NCBI GenBank assembly: GCA_037043015.1
Contig: CM073323.1
Location: 26,440,758 to 26,504,757, forward strand
Reading direction: 5' to 3'
DNA length: 64,000 nt
DNA from: Bryum argenteum
Lineage: Eukaryota > Streptophyta > Bryopsida > Bryales > Bryaceae
Shown: positions 48,404 to 60,399 of the stretch, in pieces
Numbering within the stretch: the stretch's first letter is position 1
Layout: every line of letters starts with the position of its first letter
Notes under the pieces: generated by a model
Databases searched by the model: none
Told to the model about the DNA's origin: nothing
Seen by the model: the letters and a program-made list of their open reading frames with translations, nothing else
Made by a program: the position numbers and the translations under genes

Positions 48404-51284
48404 TCAAGATTTCTGAATGTAGGCCTTCATCTTCCCCATGCCCTCCGGAAGTTCCTCCAAAGCTTCACAACCTCTCCAATTCAAAATTTTAAGAGCCTCC
48501 AACTCCACAATATCCTTTGGAAGTTTCTTCAAAGAAACACACCCTTCAAGATCTAAGCATGTAAGAGCCTTCATCTTCCCCATGCCCTCCGGAAGTTCCT
48601 CCAATACTCTACAACCTTGCAGATTCAAAAATTCAACAGCCTCCAACTCCACAATATCCTTTGGAAGCTTTTTCAAAGAAACACACCCTTCAAAATTTAA
48701 GGATGTAAGAGCCTTCATCTTCCCCATGCCCTTCGGAAGTTCCTCCAAAGCTTTACAACCTCCCAGATACAAACTTTTAAGAGCCTCCAACTTCACAATA
48801 TCCTTTGGAAGTTTCTTCAAAGAAACACACCGTTGAAGATTTAAGGATGTAAGAGCCTTCATCTTCCCCATGCCCTCCGGAAGTTCCTCCAATACTCTAC
48901 AACCTATCAGATCCAAAATTTCAACGCCCTCCAACTCCACAATACCTTTTGGAAGTTTCTTCAAAAAAACACACCCTTCAAGATGTAAGGATGTAAGAGC
49001 CTTCAACTTCCCCAAACCCTCAGGAAGTTCCTCCAATAATCTACAACCTCTCAGATCCAAAATTTCAACAGCCTCCAACTCCACAATATCCTTTGGAAGT
49101 TTCTTCAAACAAACACACTCTTTAAGATTTAAGGATGTTAGAGCCTTCATCTTCCCCATGCCCTCCGGAAGTTCCTCCAATAATCTACAACCTCGCAAAT
49201 TTAAAATTTCAACAACCTCCAACTCCACAATATCCTTTGGAAGTTTCTTCAAAGAAACACACCCTTGGAGATTTATAGATGTAAGAGCCTTCAACTTCCC
49301 CATGCCACCCGGAAGTTCGTCCAAAGCTTTACATTGTCTCAGATTCAAGAATATAAGAGCCTCCAATTCCACAATATCCTCAGGAAGCTCTCTCAAACCA
49401 CAAGTTGAAATATCCAAGTACATAAGAGCTTTTAATTTCCCAATGCCCTTTGGAAGCTCTGTCAAATGGGTCTCACTTAGGTCAACAAAACGCAAGTTCA
49501 GATTTTTCACAAGGATTCTGCATACACTAACAAGTTGCATCTCCGAGACCTTCCCTACCTTCCACATAAAATCTAGACAATTGTAGTACTTCAAGATCAC
49601 CTTGATTGAACTCATCTAATGAACCACTCAATGAGCTATTGATGAGTGACATCCTTTTCATATTCTTTGGAATCGGTAAAGGAAGTCTTTTCAAGGCCAT
49701 TCCAGGATGAAAATAATATTCACCACTATTTGATTTGCGAATGATGTTTATTGCAAGCTCTCTTAATATATCATGGATGGTAGCAATCATTCCATCTTCT
49801 GACAGTTTGATCAAGGATCTATCTGCAAGAGTAAACAACTTCTCCATTCCCTCCAAATATACACTCTCAATTACTTCATGAGTGGTGTTTCTCTCCTCAA
49901 CATGCCATAAATAACAAAGTGTTCTTGTTGGGATCTCATAATCTTCAGGAAAAGCTGCAAAGTATAAGAAAAGCATTTGTTCTTCTTTCTCCACTTCGTC
50001 ATAACTAAACTTCAACTTCTTTAATACTTTGTCTTTCCCTTGTAAATTGCTCAATCTGTGTAGTGCATGCTTCCACCTCGATAAATCTTCTTTGCCAAAC
50101 ATTGAAGCACCAATCACTTCCAATGCCAAAGGGAGGCCACCGCATTTATCACAAACTTGTTTTGCTATTTCACCAATTTCATGTGAAGGAAAATCCTTCC
50201 CGAAAGCATGAAAACAAAACAGTTTCCAACTCTCCTCTCGAGATAAGAATGGAATTTGTACTGATCGATTTACTCTTGCACTTCGTAAAACATCACAACT
50301 TCGAGTTGTGACCAATGTCACTGATCCTTTGCCTCTAGCAACATCTAGCAACTCCATCAATGATTTTTCTTCGTTGTCTTGATCCCAAACATCATCCAAA
50401 ACCAATAAGACCCTCCTCTCTTGAAATGCGTTTCTCAAAGATGTAAATTGGTCTTCAAAAGACCCGTTATCAATGGAAACGTTTAGAAACTCCCCCATTT
50501 TTTTGTAGACTTGTGATAAAATTGCATCACGCCCAACAGTGACCCATACAATAGCCTCTTTGCCAAACTTTGCTTTGATGTCATTGTCATTATGCAGCAT
50601 CTTTGCTACCAATGTTTTGCCAGCTCCACCACATCCAATCAAACCCAACTTAATGGGAGGATTCGTTGGCCCACACCCTGAGATGATTGTTGATTTGAGA
50701 TCTTGAAATGGGTCACTGTTGAAACTCACTATGTTCCTTGGAAGCACACGGGGCATGTAATAATTCTCCAATCCCACATCACAAGTCTTCTCATACTTAA
50801 TTTCATTCACTTTTTGAAGTATCATTGTAGACTTTTCTGATTCTGCTTTCACAAGGTCCATTACCACCATAGTTGTATCGTGGATCACCATTGTTGTGCC
50901 ATGAGTCAACATGGATACCTCCTCAACTTTCAGCTTGATTCGGTCCGTAACACTCATTATCATGAATGAGAGTGTCGATTTCTTCTTGTACAAAACTTGA
51001 AAAGCTTGAGACACCATCCAACGTTTGGATTTCAAAACACAATACTTCTCCATTATATCTTTTGCCTCATCCAATAGCCGATTGAGTTCTCCAAGCCATT
51101 GTTGACACTTTTCAGTTCCTTGACCCTCAAAATCTTCCACATATGATTCAGCGGAACCCACCATTATAGCCAAATTATTGCAATCATGGCGGCACCGCCA
51201 AGCCTTCTTTGCTAAAAGAATCACCTCTCCAAGTGCTGCACTTACAGCCGCACCTGCTATTGCACCCACCATCAGTTCCGCCAT
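48404..51284 (-). pseudogene. CC(RPW8-like)-NB-ARC-LRR immune receptor gene with a frameshift
   Basis: Plant NLR, an intracellular immune receptor. The first reading frame (51284-49527, 585 aa) has an N-terminal helical domain with RPW8/CC-R flavour (MAELMVGAIAGAAVSAALGE at the start; WLGELNRLLDEAKDIMEKYC near residue 63). NB-ARC follows: P-loop GCGGAGKT (217-224), kinase-2 LLVLDDVW (293-300), RNBS-B VTLVTTRS (322-329), CGGLPLAL (381-388), RNBS-D LYFAAFPEDY (about 440), and IHD replacing MHD (503-505). It stops at 49527 just after the first LRR-like strand. The LRR frame (49615-48404) is shifted by +1 relative to it and overlaps by 89 bp, with LNLRFVDLSETHLTELPKGI onward. It has eight 48-residue double LRRs and then ends in a second apparent 2-nt shift (near 48425). 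The overlap is too short for an ordinary intron. Pseudogene is favoured; sequencing error remains possible. Confidence 0.85.
48425..49470 (-). repeat. 144-bp tandem LRR modules within the NLR
   Basis: The phrase cttcatcttccccatgccct (plus strand) or a close variant recurs near 48425, 48569, 48713, 48857, 49001, 49145, 49289 and 49433, exactly 144 bp apart. Each unit encodes two 24-residue LRRs (LPEGMGKMKALTSLNL.GC and LKKLPKDIVELEAVEILNL). Units are very similar at DNA level, suggesting recent unequal crossing-over or gene conversion. Confidence 0.95.
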
Positions 51285-52838
51285 AATAACCTCCTAACAA
51301 TTCAACAATATTGTCAATTAACTACTCGATAATCCATCCATTCGAAGGGCCCTTCTAAACCATTGTACTTGTCTCTCCTACCATCAAGAAAAATAAACTC
51401 CTCTATTTCAACATTCATAATAAGCTAACCAAATGAAGTAAGAAAGCTACATACCTTACAATAGAACCACGTATGTTGTCACTGATCACACCGCAAATCC
51501 ACTTAACAAAAACTAAACAACTTTCTAACTATGAGTCCTCGTACCTGCAGGGTGCAAGTAGTAGAAAGCACACTCAGTTGCAACATTAGCAGGAGACAAC
51601 ATCAAAATGCACCTAAATTAAGATTTCAATTTGCATACACTGATGTATCTTATTGGCAATAGACACATAACTTATTATTGTTTAATGTTGTTTTATGGAA
51701 ACATTGATGCGAAAGACATACCACAATGTATATTTTTGGAGTGCAATTCTGACTGAATGACAACCCGTATGGACAAGCTCTGAAGACCGGATGAGTGACT
51801 ATAGATGGTTAAACACAAAACTTCAACATTCCTAAAGCCTACACAGAACCATTGTCTTCAAAAGCGTGAAATTATCCCTCATTATTTAGTCATCCCTACG
51901 TCGTTATAATTACTCTCAAGTGATTAAGATAAAAGACTCATCACAATTCTCACTTGAACAAATTGCAAAGTAACTCAATAGATAGACGTATTGAAAAGTC
52001 ATGATACTGATAAACAGCTCTATGGATCATTTGCACCTCCTTATTGACGTATTGAACACTCACGATATCTCACTCAGCGATCACTATAAAGCACTTTCAA
52101 AATAACACAAAAAAAAACACTGACGACACTTGTTAAGCAGATCACTAGGATACACGGTACGAGAGTTATGAGGTAAAACTCACGTTACAAAAATAAACTT
52201 GACGCCAAAATCCAAAACAACCTAATTCTCTGATTATCATTATCTAAATCTACACTTCACACCCACACAAATCGATTTGAATAGGCTTTCACTTCACATT
52301 TATCACATAATGTTAATGATGTTAACTAGCAGATGTCCAGATCTAAACCGCAAATTCAAAGAAACACTTAACTACAAAGCATCATACAACCATAGTATTC
52401 CAAATGGGATATTCACTAATAGGAAATTCCATCAAAAATCATGACTAGAATAGCATGTCTAAAATGACAAAACTAAAAAGAAATCTATGTCATTATGAAC
52501 ATAATTATGTCTATGATGAAAGAATTTAATGTCATTCTAGACATAAATCTCTCAGGACGGTTTAGACAAGCAATACCAAATAACATTTTTAGACGCTAAT
52601 CGTATTAGTAGTTGTGCATTAAATTGATATATGGAAATTGATACAATTACTTTAAAGTAATATATAAAAATTGTTATGATTATACGAAGACTCATCACAA
52701 CACTATATCGCAATATGCCTTTGAGTGTTAGCCACACCTATTTACAACTAAGCTATATGTGATGAAAGTGTCTCGGTGCAACAACTACAACCGATACCAA
52801 ATGAGACGGAGAAGTTAAATACACGGATGTAACAAGAA
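51285..52838. other. Upstream region of the NLR, no gene seen
   Basis: AT-rich sequence with scattered short palindromes. It presumably includes the NLR promoter and leader (the ATG complement is at 51284, and in-frame stops lie just upstream). No other coding or RNA feature recognised. Confidence 0.5.
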
Positions 52839-53075
52839 TTGCTAAGGCTCTCTCACTTTCACTATTGATTTGAACACCATACATCAAGTTTACTCTCTTA
52901 AATTGCTAAGGCTCTCTCACTTTCACTATTGATTTGAACACCATACATCAAGTTTATTCTCTTCAATTGCTAAGGCTCTCTCACTTTCACTCTTGAAATT
53001 AATAGGACCCAATAGAGTCATCAAAAAGTTTCACTTTCACTCTTGAAGCTACTAAGACACAATATAATCATCAAA
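52839..53075 (+). repeat. Two adjacent tandem repeats (64 bp and about 50 bp)
   Basis: ttgctaaggctctctcactt begins at 52839, 52903 and 52967, giving a 64-bp unit in two full and one partial copy. The partial copy leads into two copies of a unit of about 50 bp (tttcactcttgaa ... catcaaaaagtt, 52986-53032 and 53036-53080). Confidence 0.92.
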
Positions 53076-53785
53076 AAGTTGCAACATGAAGATGACACCA
53101 TGTTGAACGAAACATTGTTTCAAAAAACCGATCATGATGTACCGTGACAACTAATTGTGTCGGAATAGATAGATTCTTCCTCTACGAGGTGCAAAGATAC
53201 TAAACAAAGCCATCGCAACCTACTACAACTCGATCACAATGCGCACGAGCATGACCATGACATCGTAACATCGTAACGATTCAAGAGCTACATGACATCC
53301 CCTAGGTTGAAAGCACTATGAAAAACACCACTCATTTGAGCAGACACCCAATATAATTTTAAGACATTACCATGTTGCACGCGACAATAACCTATTCCCG
53401 TTAAGTGGAGCCCATTACCGCCGCATTGACCATTGGTCCGAAGGTTCTGACCTATGAACCTGTTCTTTCACCTATATCCAAGCAATCTAAACAATCCCGA
53501 CGCAAAACACATCTGTTTCACTATATCGAATAGTTTGAAAACGGAGTAACCGTCGATATGAAGATCAACGGTGCAGTCTCATCAGCTAGAGAAAGTTTGT
53601 TTGATATACCGTAACAAACACAATTCTCAGATCGGAATAGACAGGCTTCACGTGATCGAAGCGCACAAAGCTTAAACGAAACACAAACATATCGACCCCT
53701 GCTGCATCGAAGGAACACGGCCTGGAACAACTCTGACATTTCACAAAAGCGATACAAGAGTCAAACGAATTTGACATGCGAAACA
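53076..53785. other. Degenerate repeat-rich sequence, no gene seen
   Basis: Shows weak similarity to 57.1-57.65 kb. 53634-53720 (ggaatagacaggcttcacgt..cacaaacatatcgac) resembles 57526-57600 (ggaatagacagacttcac..cacagacatgtcgag). This extends the segmental duplication below in a more diverged form. No recognisable product on either strand. Confidence 0.45.
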
Positions 53786-53794
53786 CGACGATAG

Positions 53795-54460
53795 TACATG
53801 AAAATCTATCTACCTGATCGAGACCTCATGAAACGAAATAAAACAGCGATATTCTACTCAGAATTCAAAACGTTAGATATAAGGAACTCGGATGAATCTG
53901 AAAGGTCTACTGCAGAAATGCGACCACAATCTGCTAGAGAAAGAAACCGAAGCGCATCCCGACAAGAAGTGGAATGAAAGGAAGGGCTTACCGACTGGCA
54001 AAGCTCCAACTAGAAGAGCTTCGAGGCTTGCAGCGGAAGTGGCGAACGGAGCGAGGTAGGGCGTGGTGCCCAGAAACAGAAAGCGATGGCGGAATGGAAC
54101 TGCGAGGAGGAAGAAAGTTGGCGCTGCAAAGCTTGACCAAGGTAGGTTATGGCGTCAAGAGGGACCTGCGTCCATGGCGGGGCAGAAGGTTACCACTCAA
54201 ATCAACCCACGATTGACGCAGACCTAGGCAAGCCCTCCTTTCAAACCTTTTCCCTCCTTTTAGCCTCTCTTTTTGGCCTCTTGTGTAGTAGTTTATTGAA
54301 TTCTTTGATGTTTTGCACATGTCGGACACGCAGAATGGCTTGAGTTTATCGCCGTGGGGTCTGGTACAGCTCTAGACGGTGGCCTGGTCACTAAAGGTGG
54401 AACCATGCGGGCTGGTGCCGTCCTATCCAGCCGTATATCTTGACCAACCTATAAAATGCA
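53795..54460 (-). repeat. Segmental duplication, copy 1 (contains leader-like module B)
   Basis: Aligns in the same orientation with 57895-58475, about 4.1 kb away. Shared phrases in order: aaaacgttagat, aaggaactcggatga, ctgcagaaatgcgac, cttaccgactggcaaagctc, agaagagcttcgaggcttgc, gcggaatggaactgcgagga, aatcaacccacgattgacgc and cgccgtggggtctggta. Read on the minus strand it contains the module also found at 27.03-27.25 kb. No intact protein is encoded. It may be a duplicated promoter/5' leader or a mobile repeat. Confidence 0.8.
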
Positions 54461-57400
54461 GTTTTTTGATCGATAATTCTGTACGGCCTACCTTGTTTCT
54501 TGTTTAACACTTAAAGGTGTGAACAATCAAACAGCCAAAAATCCTCAAAATTGGCATCCATAACATAGCATCCTAAACGCTTTAACCAAGATACCCATAC
54601 TCTACTCTGTAAGTAGACGCATGTTTGGCATAGACTGGTACCTGTATCAGTATCCTTGATCGCTCCCAGGGTACTAGATATACATTTCAAGCACGCCAAA
54701 TCCTATTGCTCCAATGTCACCGATGATACCGACTACTTCCCAAATAAACTATCTGCAATCACACGGTGAATTTTAGAACTGAATATACCTTGTCCTTGTT
54801 AAACAAATCCTCAACAAAAGAGAAGTACCTAATGCATGATAATCAGTATCTGACATTACCTGCAAGTCTCTTGCTAAAGTCTAGCTACCGACACCAACAC
54901 GTCGTTCCAGTTCCTTTTCTGGTCCCTGTGCATTGCTCGGGATGTCATGAGGGAGAATAAATTCCCAACTCTTCCGATGACTGCTATGTCTATGTCTGTT
55001 TCCGTGTGCGGTGTTCCGAGTGTAAGTTCAATGCTCTCTCGTCGGAGAATCCTACACTCTCTGGTGTGAGGGAAGCTAACTTGATCCGATGACATATATC
55101 AAACCATGAATGCAATGGTGCTCTATGATGTAGAATAAAATGGTTACTAACTATGCCCTGATTCAGAAGCAAATGACTGTTGCAGAATCGGCCAATTCAA
55201 ATACTTTCCCAAAAAGTTCCTTCCAACTACGTCCTGGAAAGAACCAAAAGCGTGCTAGAATGGACCCCAGCAGAAGATAACCGCTTCATCTCGCAAAAAG
55301 CTCTATCTCTAATCTACACCACACGCTCTAATCTACACCAAATAATCTAGTGCGGATGAATTGCTCTGGGAGAAAATGTAGGCAGGATGCCCGCATATTA
55401 CTCAACTTAAGCAAATTGAAAGTGGCACACAAAACGCCAAACACCCGAGTACTCTACGACGGAGATCAGTACCTTTTCATGAAGTTGGAACCGCCCTTTC
55501 TCGCTTCCAGGCAATAGAAATTCAAGAACGGCAGATTTCTCGAACTCCAGGCATACTTCCTAGCCACCGCTAATACAACCAGGTGACTGTCTGCAATCAA
55601 CATATGAACATTAACTAACAGTTCCTCGCGTCGTCTTAAGGGACCATCTCATACCAAGACCTTCCCACATTTGAGCTTCATCTGCGAGTATCTGAACCCC
55701 AGTACTTCGACTAGGACATGCTCCCGGAACCATGTGGAATTTACGAGTTTTCTTCCGATCTCCGATTACTGCTCCGACTAGTGATCTAGATACGGTGCGA
55801 ATGACTGCCGCGTGGAATATGGAATGCTCTGAAATTGGAGACTGATCGAAGATGGGATGGCATTTTCTGAAACAAATCCGTCTCCTCTACTTAGCGAAGT
55901 GTTCTCATCCTTGGTTCGCAGCACTGTGATTCTTCCTCGTGAAGATGATCCACATGAAACGGATTACTCTCTTCAGTTGAAATATATAAACACGTCACAA
56001 GATGTGCTTAACTCCATGGCCTCGATTCATTCCTACCGACAGCTCTGGGAATATAATGCATCGAAACAACGTCGCAGTATTGTGTCCGCACACTAAACCC
56101 ATTAATAAGCTAGTGGACTCGTGCATGGAAGAGGAACATTGAACTCATTGCTGAAATACACTCTGACGAAAAGTACCCCAATCAGTCGCCAGCTTCCAGA
56201 CCGCAGCACTTCCGCTTCACAGACTACGGGTACACGCTGCTACCGACCGCTACTTTACGAAAACAGTAGTGTCGGCAACTAACGGATGATCTTTGCAGAC
56301 ACCATATCCTTGTCATGAGCAAAAGACACACTCCGTACAAAGATCATTCATTCTCAACAACGACGCTCGTAACCGTAGTACTCCAGACTCCTCACCACGG
56401 AGACGCTCATAATTCGAAAGCGAGTGGTCTTTTTAGTTTCGTTTTTGGACACTATGCGTTGCACCAGAACTCGTGAACAGCGATGATCACTCTCATCAGA
56501 ACCAACATCATGGTCTACAGCATCCTGCAACCTCTGTTCTAGCGATGTGTATGAAGGTATGCTCCCACCACTGAGACTGAAGTGGTCCACATGAAACACA
56601 ACCTCTCATCGGTATTCTAGCTACACATTCACGGGCTTGACAAATAAAGCAACACCCCCAAGCTCATATTTTAACTTCACGGTCTGCTCCCTACCGACAA
56701 CTTTGTCAAAGAATCGTCTCCACCATGCCCACATACTAATCAGCATGGACGCATTCAGGCAACATGGATGGGTAACAGTCGATGATTACTTACTCAGTCT
56801 CGGGAAACTGGCAATGTCCAGCCAAGCTCCCGCGCAGCACAGACGACTTTCAGACGCCAACAACTCAAACCACGCGCACCACGTACAACTCAACGATGAC
56901 CGAAGCAACTCGTTGTCTGCAAACAAAAAAATGACTCTTAGAACTGAAACCACCTTGTCAAGGGGACAAACAAATCCTCTCCACAACGACCTTTCAGCAA
57001 TACTTCTCCATTTTGACGTTCTCGACAACTCGATTAACCCCAGTACTGCTGAGGCCTGCTCAAGAACCGAGTGGAAGATACGGCTCTTCTTTCTGTCTCT
57101 ATCCACCGCTCTCTAACTCGTCAGAGCCGATGACCTCTTGCCTATCCTAGTATGTTTCTGCCCTGACATCAAAGCTCTTGACATACTGCATCTGCTCCAA
57201 CTTACTCGTCTGCTACTCGTCCTCTCTTTCTTGGTTTGCAGCACTGCGACTCTAACCATTCTCCATGTAAAACGAGGACTCTCGCCTGTCGAAATCAAGA
57301 TGTGTAGGAATCGACGAACTACGATCCCAACAACACCTGATCTAAGGTCTGAATCTGAAGTATACGACCTGCTCCCTACCGACAGCTTCCGGAAAGCAAA

Positions 57401-57894
57401 GCGTGGCAACAACATGGCCACGATCGATGCCCCCATGCTGCTACTCGTCCTCTCTCTCTTGTTCTGCAACACTGAGACTCTACCCGTTGACGTTTCCCCA
57501 TGTGAAACTGGACTCCCGTCGGCGATCGGAATAGACAGACTTCACATAATCGGAGTACACAACACTGAAGAAAAACACAGACATGTCGAGTACGACGACT
57601 GCAAGAGATTAAATCCACAACAACACTGTGGATCGAGTTTTCATCAGTGATCTCCCACCTCAAACTCCTCCATCACGCCTTTGTTCTCCACTCTTAACCG
57701 CTGCCCTTTAGGATACTCCCATACACACCCGCAGACGCCCAAACCAAAACTCACAGCCAAGTCATACCTACAGTTCAACGACTTTCCTACAATACCAAAT
57801 CGAAGTTACGCTGCCAGTCTGCTCGAAGCTACTCTTACAACAGATGATCTGATCTACAAATGTCCAGACGAATGCACACCACGACAATAGTGTA
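54461..57894. other. Sequence between the duplicated modules, no convincing gene
   Basis: Less AT-rich than the rest of the intergenic DNA. Two open frames (56637-57116 and 57138-57650, plus) and a minus frame (57113-57472) exist. They reflect a degenerate internal repeat: ctgctactcgtcctctct at 57210 and 57438, each followed by tgcagcactg / tgcaacactg and gactctaacc / gactctaccc, with weaker relatives near 55893 and 56562. No known domain is visible. Confidence 0.45.
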
Positions 57895-58475
57895 TGGAAA
57901 CCTATCTACCTAGTTCAATCTGACTGAACTTATAAGACGAAATAAAGCAACGATACTCTACTCAAAACGTTAGATCCAAGGAACTCAGATGAATATGAAA
58001 GGTCAACTGCAGAAATGCGATCACAGACTGCTAGAAATCGAAATCGAAGAGCCTACCGACAAGGAGTGGAATGAAAAGAGAGGCTTACCGACTGGAAAAG
58101 CTCCAACAAGAAGAGCTTCGAGGCTTGCAGGAGAAGAGGCGAACTGAGCGAGGTGGAGCGGAGCGGACGGAAGGCGTGGTGCGGAGAAACAGAAGGCGAT
58201 GGCGGAATGGAACTGCGAGGAGGGAGAAACCTGACGCTGCAAAGCTTAAGCAAAGCTGGCTATGGCGTGCAAGAGGGACCTGTGGCCATGGCGGGGCAGA
58301 GGGTTTCCGGTCAAATCAACCCACGATTGACGCAGTCCTTCTGCACGAGCCTTCCTTTCCCTCTTTTCAGCCTTTTGCGTAATTGTTGAATGATTTCTTT
58401 GATGCTTTGCACATGGCAGACAAGCGGAATGGCTTGACTTTGTCGCCGTGGGGTCTGGTATAACTCTAGAGGCTA
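57895..58475 (-). repeat. Segmental duplication, copy 2 (contains leader-like module C)
   Basis: Partner of 53795-54460; see that entry for the shared phrases. The minus strand reads out of a GC-rich block (58490-58620, gctctagctctagctccgcc) through the module, ending in a good splice-donor-like cagtcg|gtaagcc near 58085. A leader exon followed by an intron would look like this, but no downstream coding exon was found on that strand. Confidence 0.78.
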
Positions 58476-60399
58476 GCCAGCTCTAGCTCTAGCTCCGCCC
58501 TCCCTCAGCTCGAAGACCAGCCCTAAGTCTCCGGTTCCCATCGCCGCTCGCTGTCGTCGTTCGCCTGCTCCAAGCCCCGCTCCCGAGCCGTTTGCCTGCC
58601 AGCCCGCTCGCTGCCGGCGGCGTGGCGGCGCAGCCAGGAGCAGGAGCATATCAGGAGCACTCATAAACGCCATAGCCGCACCTCAAAGAATGCCCTCATT
58701 GATACAGTAAAACAGAATCTTACCGACGAAAGTCACTGTTCCGAGAGCGAGAATTTGAAGCGCCGGCAGACTTTCATGCCAGCTGCCGACTCATTTTCAC
58801 TCGTTGCTCATCGCCATATTTAACCAAGGCTTCACAGGAGAATGCTTATCACTACACGTGCATCAACTCTCGTTTTCGGGAAAGCTACACCTTTCCTCTC
58901 GCTAAGACTATATATTCAGCTTCAGTTGCTCTGCAAAGATCAGAAATCCATAGGAATGGTGGATACCAAGGTGACAACGGTGATTGTGAACGCCATCATG
59001 CGCAACGATCTTCCTTTAAGTTACCTTCGAATCTTCTCAGTCGAACTTGCACTTTTTCATAGAATGTTGTTGACTGGGGTGTTCACACACCTTCAATCTT
59101 CAATCTTTGCGACTTAGAATACAAATAAAGGAAAGCCCCAATCTAGAGCACTGACTATCATGAAGAAAATGCCTCTGAAAAGAATGGATGTTATCTCTCT
59201 GGAGTATGATTTGAACTTCACCATCTTTCAAGGCAGGAGAATAGGTACCATCCAGATTCTATACATCTGCAAGAGAATTTAAACTACTGTGTAACCGAAT
59301 TCATTGTATTCAAAGTTTCTGCAATCTTAGTATGGAATTTTTATGGTAATGGGTGAAAGTTCAAAGTCTGAATAAATCTCTCCTACCTTGTACATGGTAT
59401 ACCGGATCTTAAGTTCTAACATCTCACCACTTGTGAGATCTCAATGTTAAAAGTTGAAAAGAAAGTTAATGTCCATGTTGTAGAATGACAAAGTAACGTG
59501 TTGGGGTGGAGAAGAACCTTTACAGGAAAGTAAATTTGACGTAAGGCTTTTAAATTTCTAGCTCCTAGGTGAGTAAGGGACATGTGTATATAATATTTAC
59601 CTTCTAAGGACCTCTAGAACTCAAATGAAATGCTTGATTTTTCACATGGAGATCTGCTGAAATTCAATTACAATGGCTGATTTTCAACAATTAACAAGGC
59701 ACATAAAAATTGATTGGATTGAAAATCGAAATGGTAAGATCATGCCTTACTACCTTTTCTGCATGTAGAAAGAACACATTCTAGAAAGGAGTAAACTCTA
59801 AATTTTGGTGAATGTTTGAGTTTATTGCGATCTTATTGATGTTTGCAAATTTTTGAGAATAAATCAGCCTTAGTTTATCACACTTTTGGGTATTTGACAT
59901 GCCCTAATTGTGTTTTCAAACTTTAAGTGCAAAACATCTCTTTAATCCTTTAAGATTGCTAGTTCGACAACCTCAACAAAGTTCGCTCCGGGATTTCACT
60001 TGTGGTGATGGTAATTAAGCATCCGTTTCTTATATGACGAGTATCTTCTATTTCCTAATTGCATGCATTTCATATATTTCTGGTTGTGCTACAAAATTTA
60101 CAATATTTTAAATTCTAGAGATCTATAGTGTTGCTAGCTATGTTACTATACACTACACTCTAATGAAATATAGAGTTACCGTACTATGTAATTAGGACTT
60201 GTACCAAGGGCCGATTTACACGAGAGGCGATGTCATTGATGGGGCCAATTCATAGCCAAGATCCTCTCTTGTCATTGGTCCAATTCTTGAAATTGGCCCG
60301 AGGAGCTTTATACAAGGTGTCAAGGCTCCTGCTGTTTGGTAGGTACCGCCTCATCGGTTATTTCTCATAACCACAGGTTACCTAGTCCATGTTGTGGGG
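58476..60399. other. Intergenic: GC-rich island then AT-rich DNA
   Basis: 58490-58680 is the most GC-rich block of the window (gctcgctgccggcggcgtgg) and could be a CpG-rich promoter. The 91-codon open frame at 58842-59117 has no recognisable motif. 59120-60399 is AT-rich without features I can name. Confidence 0.4.

Noticed and set aside
49527..49615. A small intron joining the two NLR frames
   Set aside because: The only GT...AG pairs that restore the frame lie within about 90 bp and would give introns of about 35 nt, shorter than plant introns normally are.
56637..57650. Two plus-strand open frames of 159 and 170 codons
   Set aside because: No recognisable domain, no homologous signature, and the second frame covers a degenerate DNA repeat that equally opens the opposite strand.
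58842..59117. A small 91-codon gene
   Set aside because: No conserved motif, no start context or splice evidence, and it lies in ordinary intergenic sequence.
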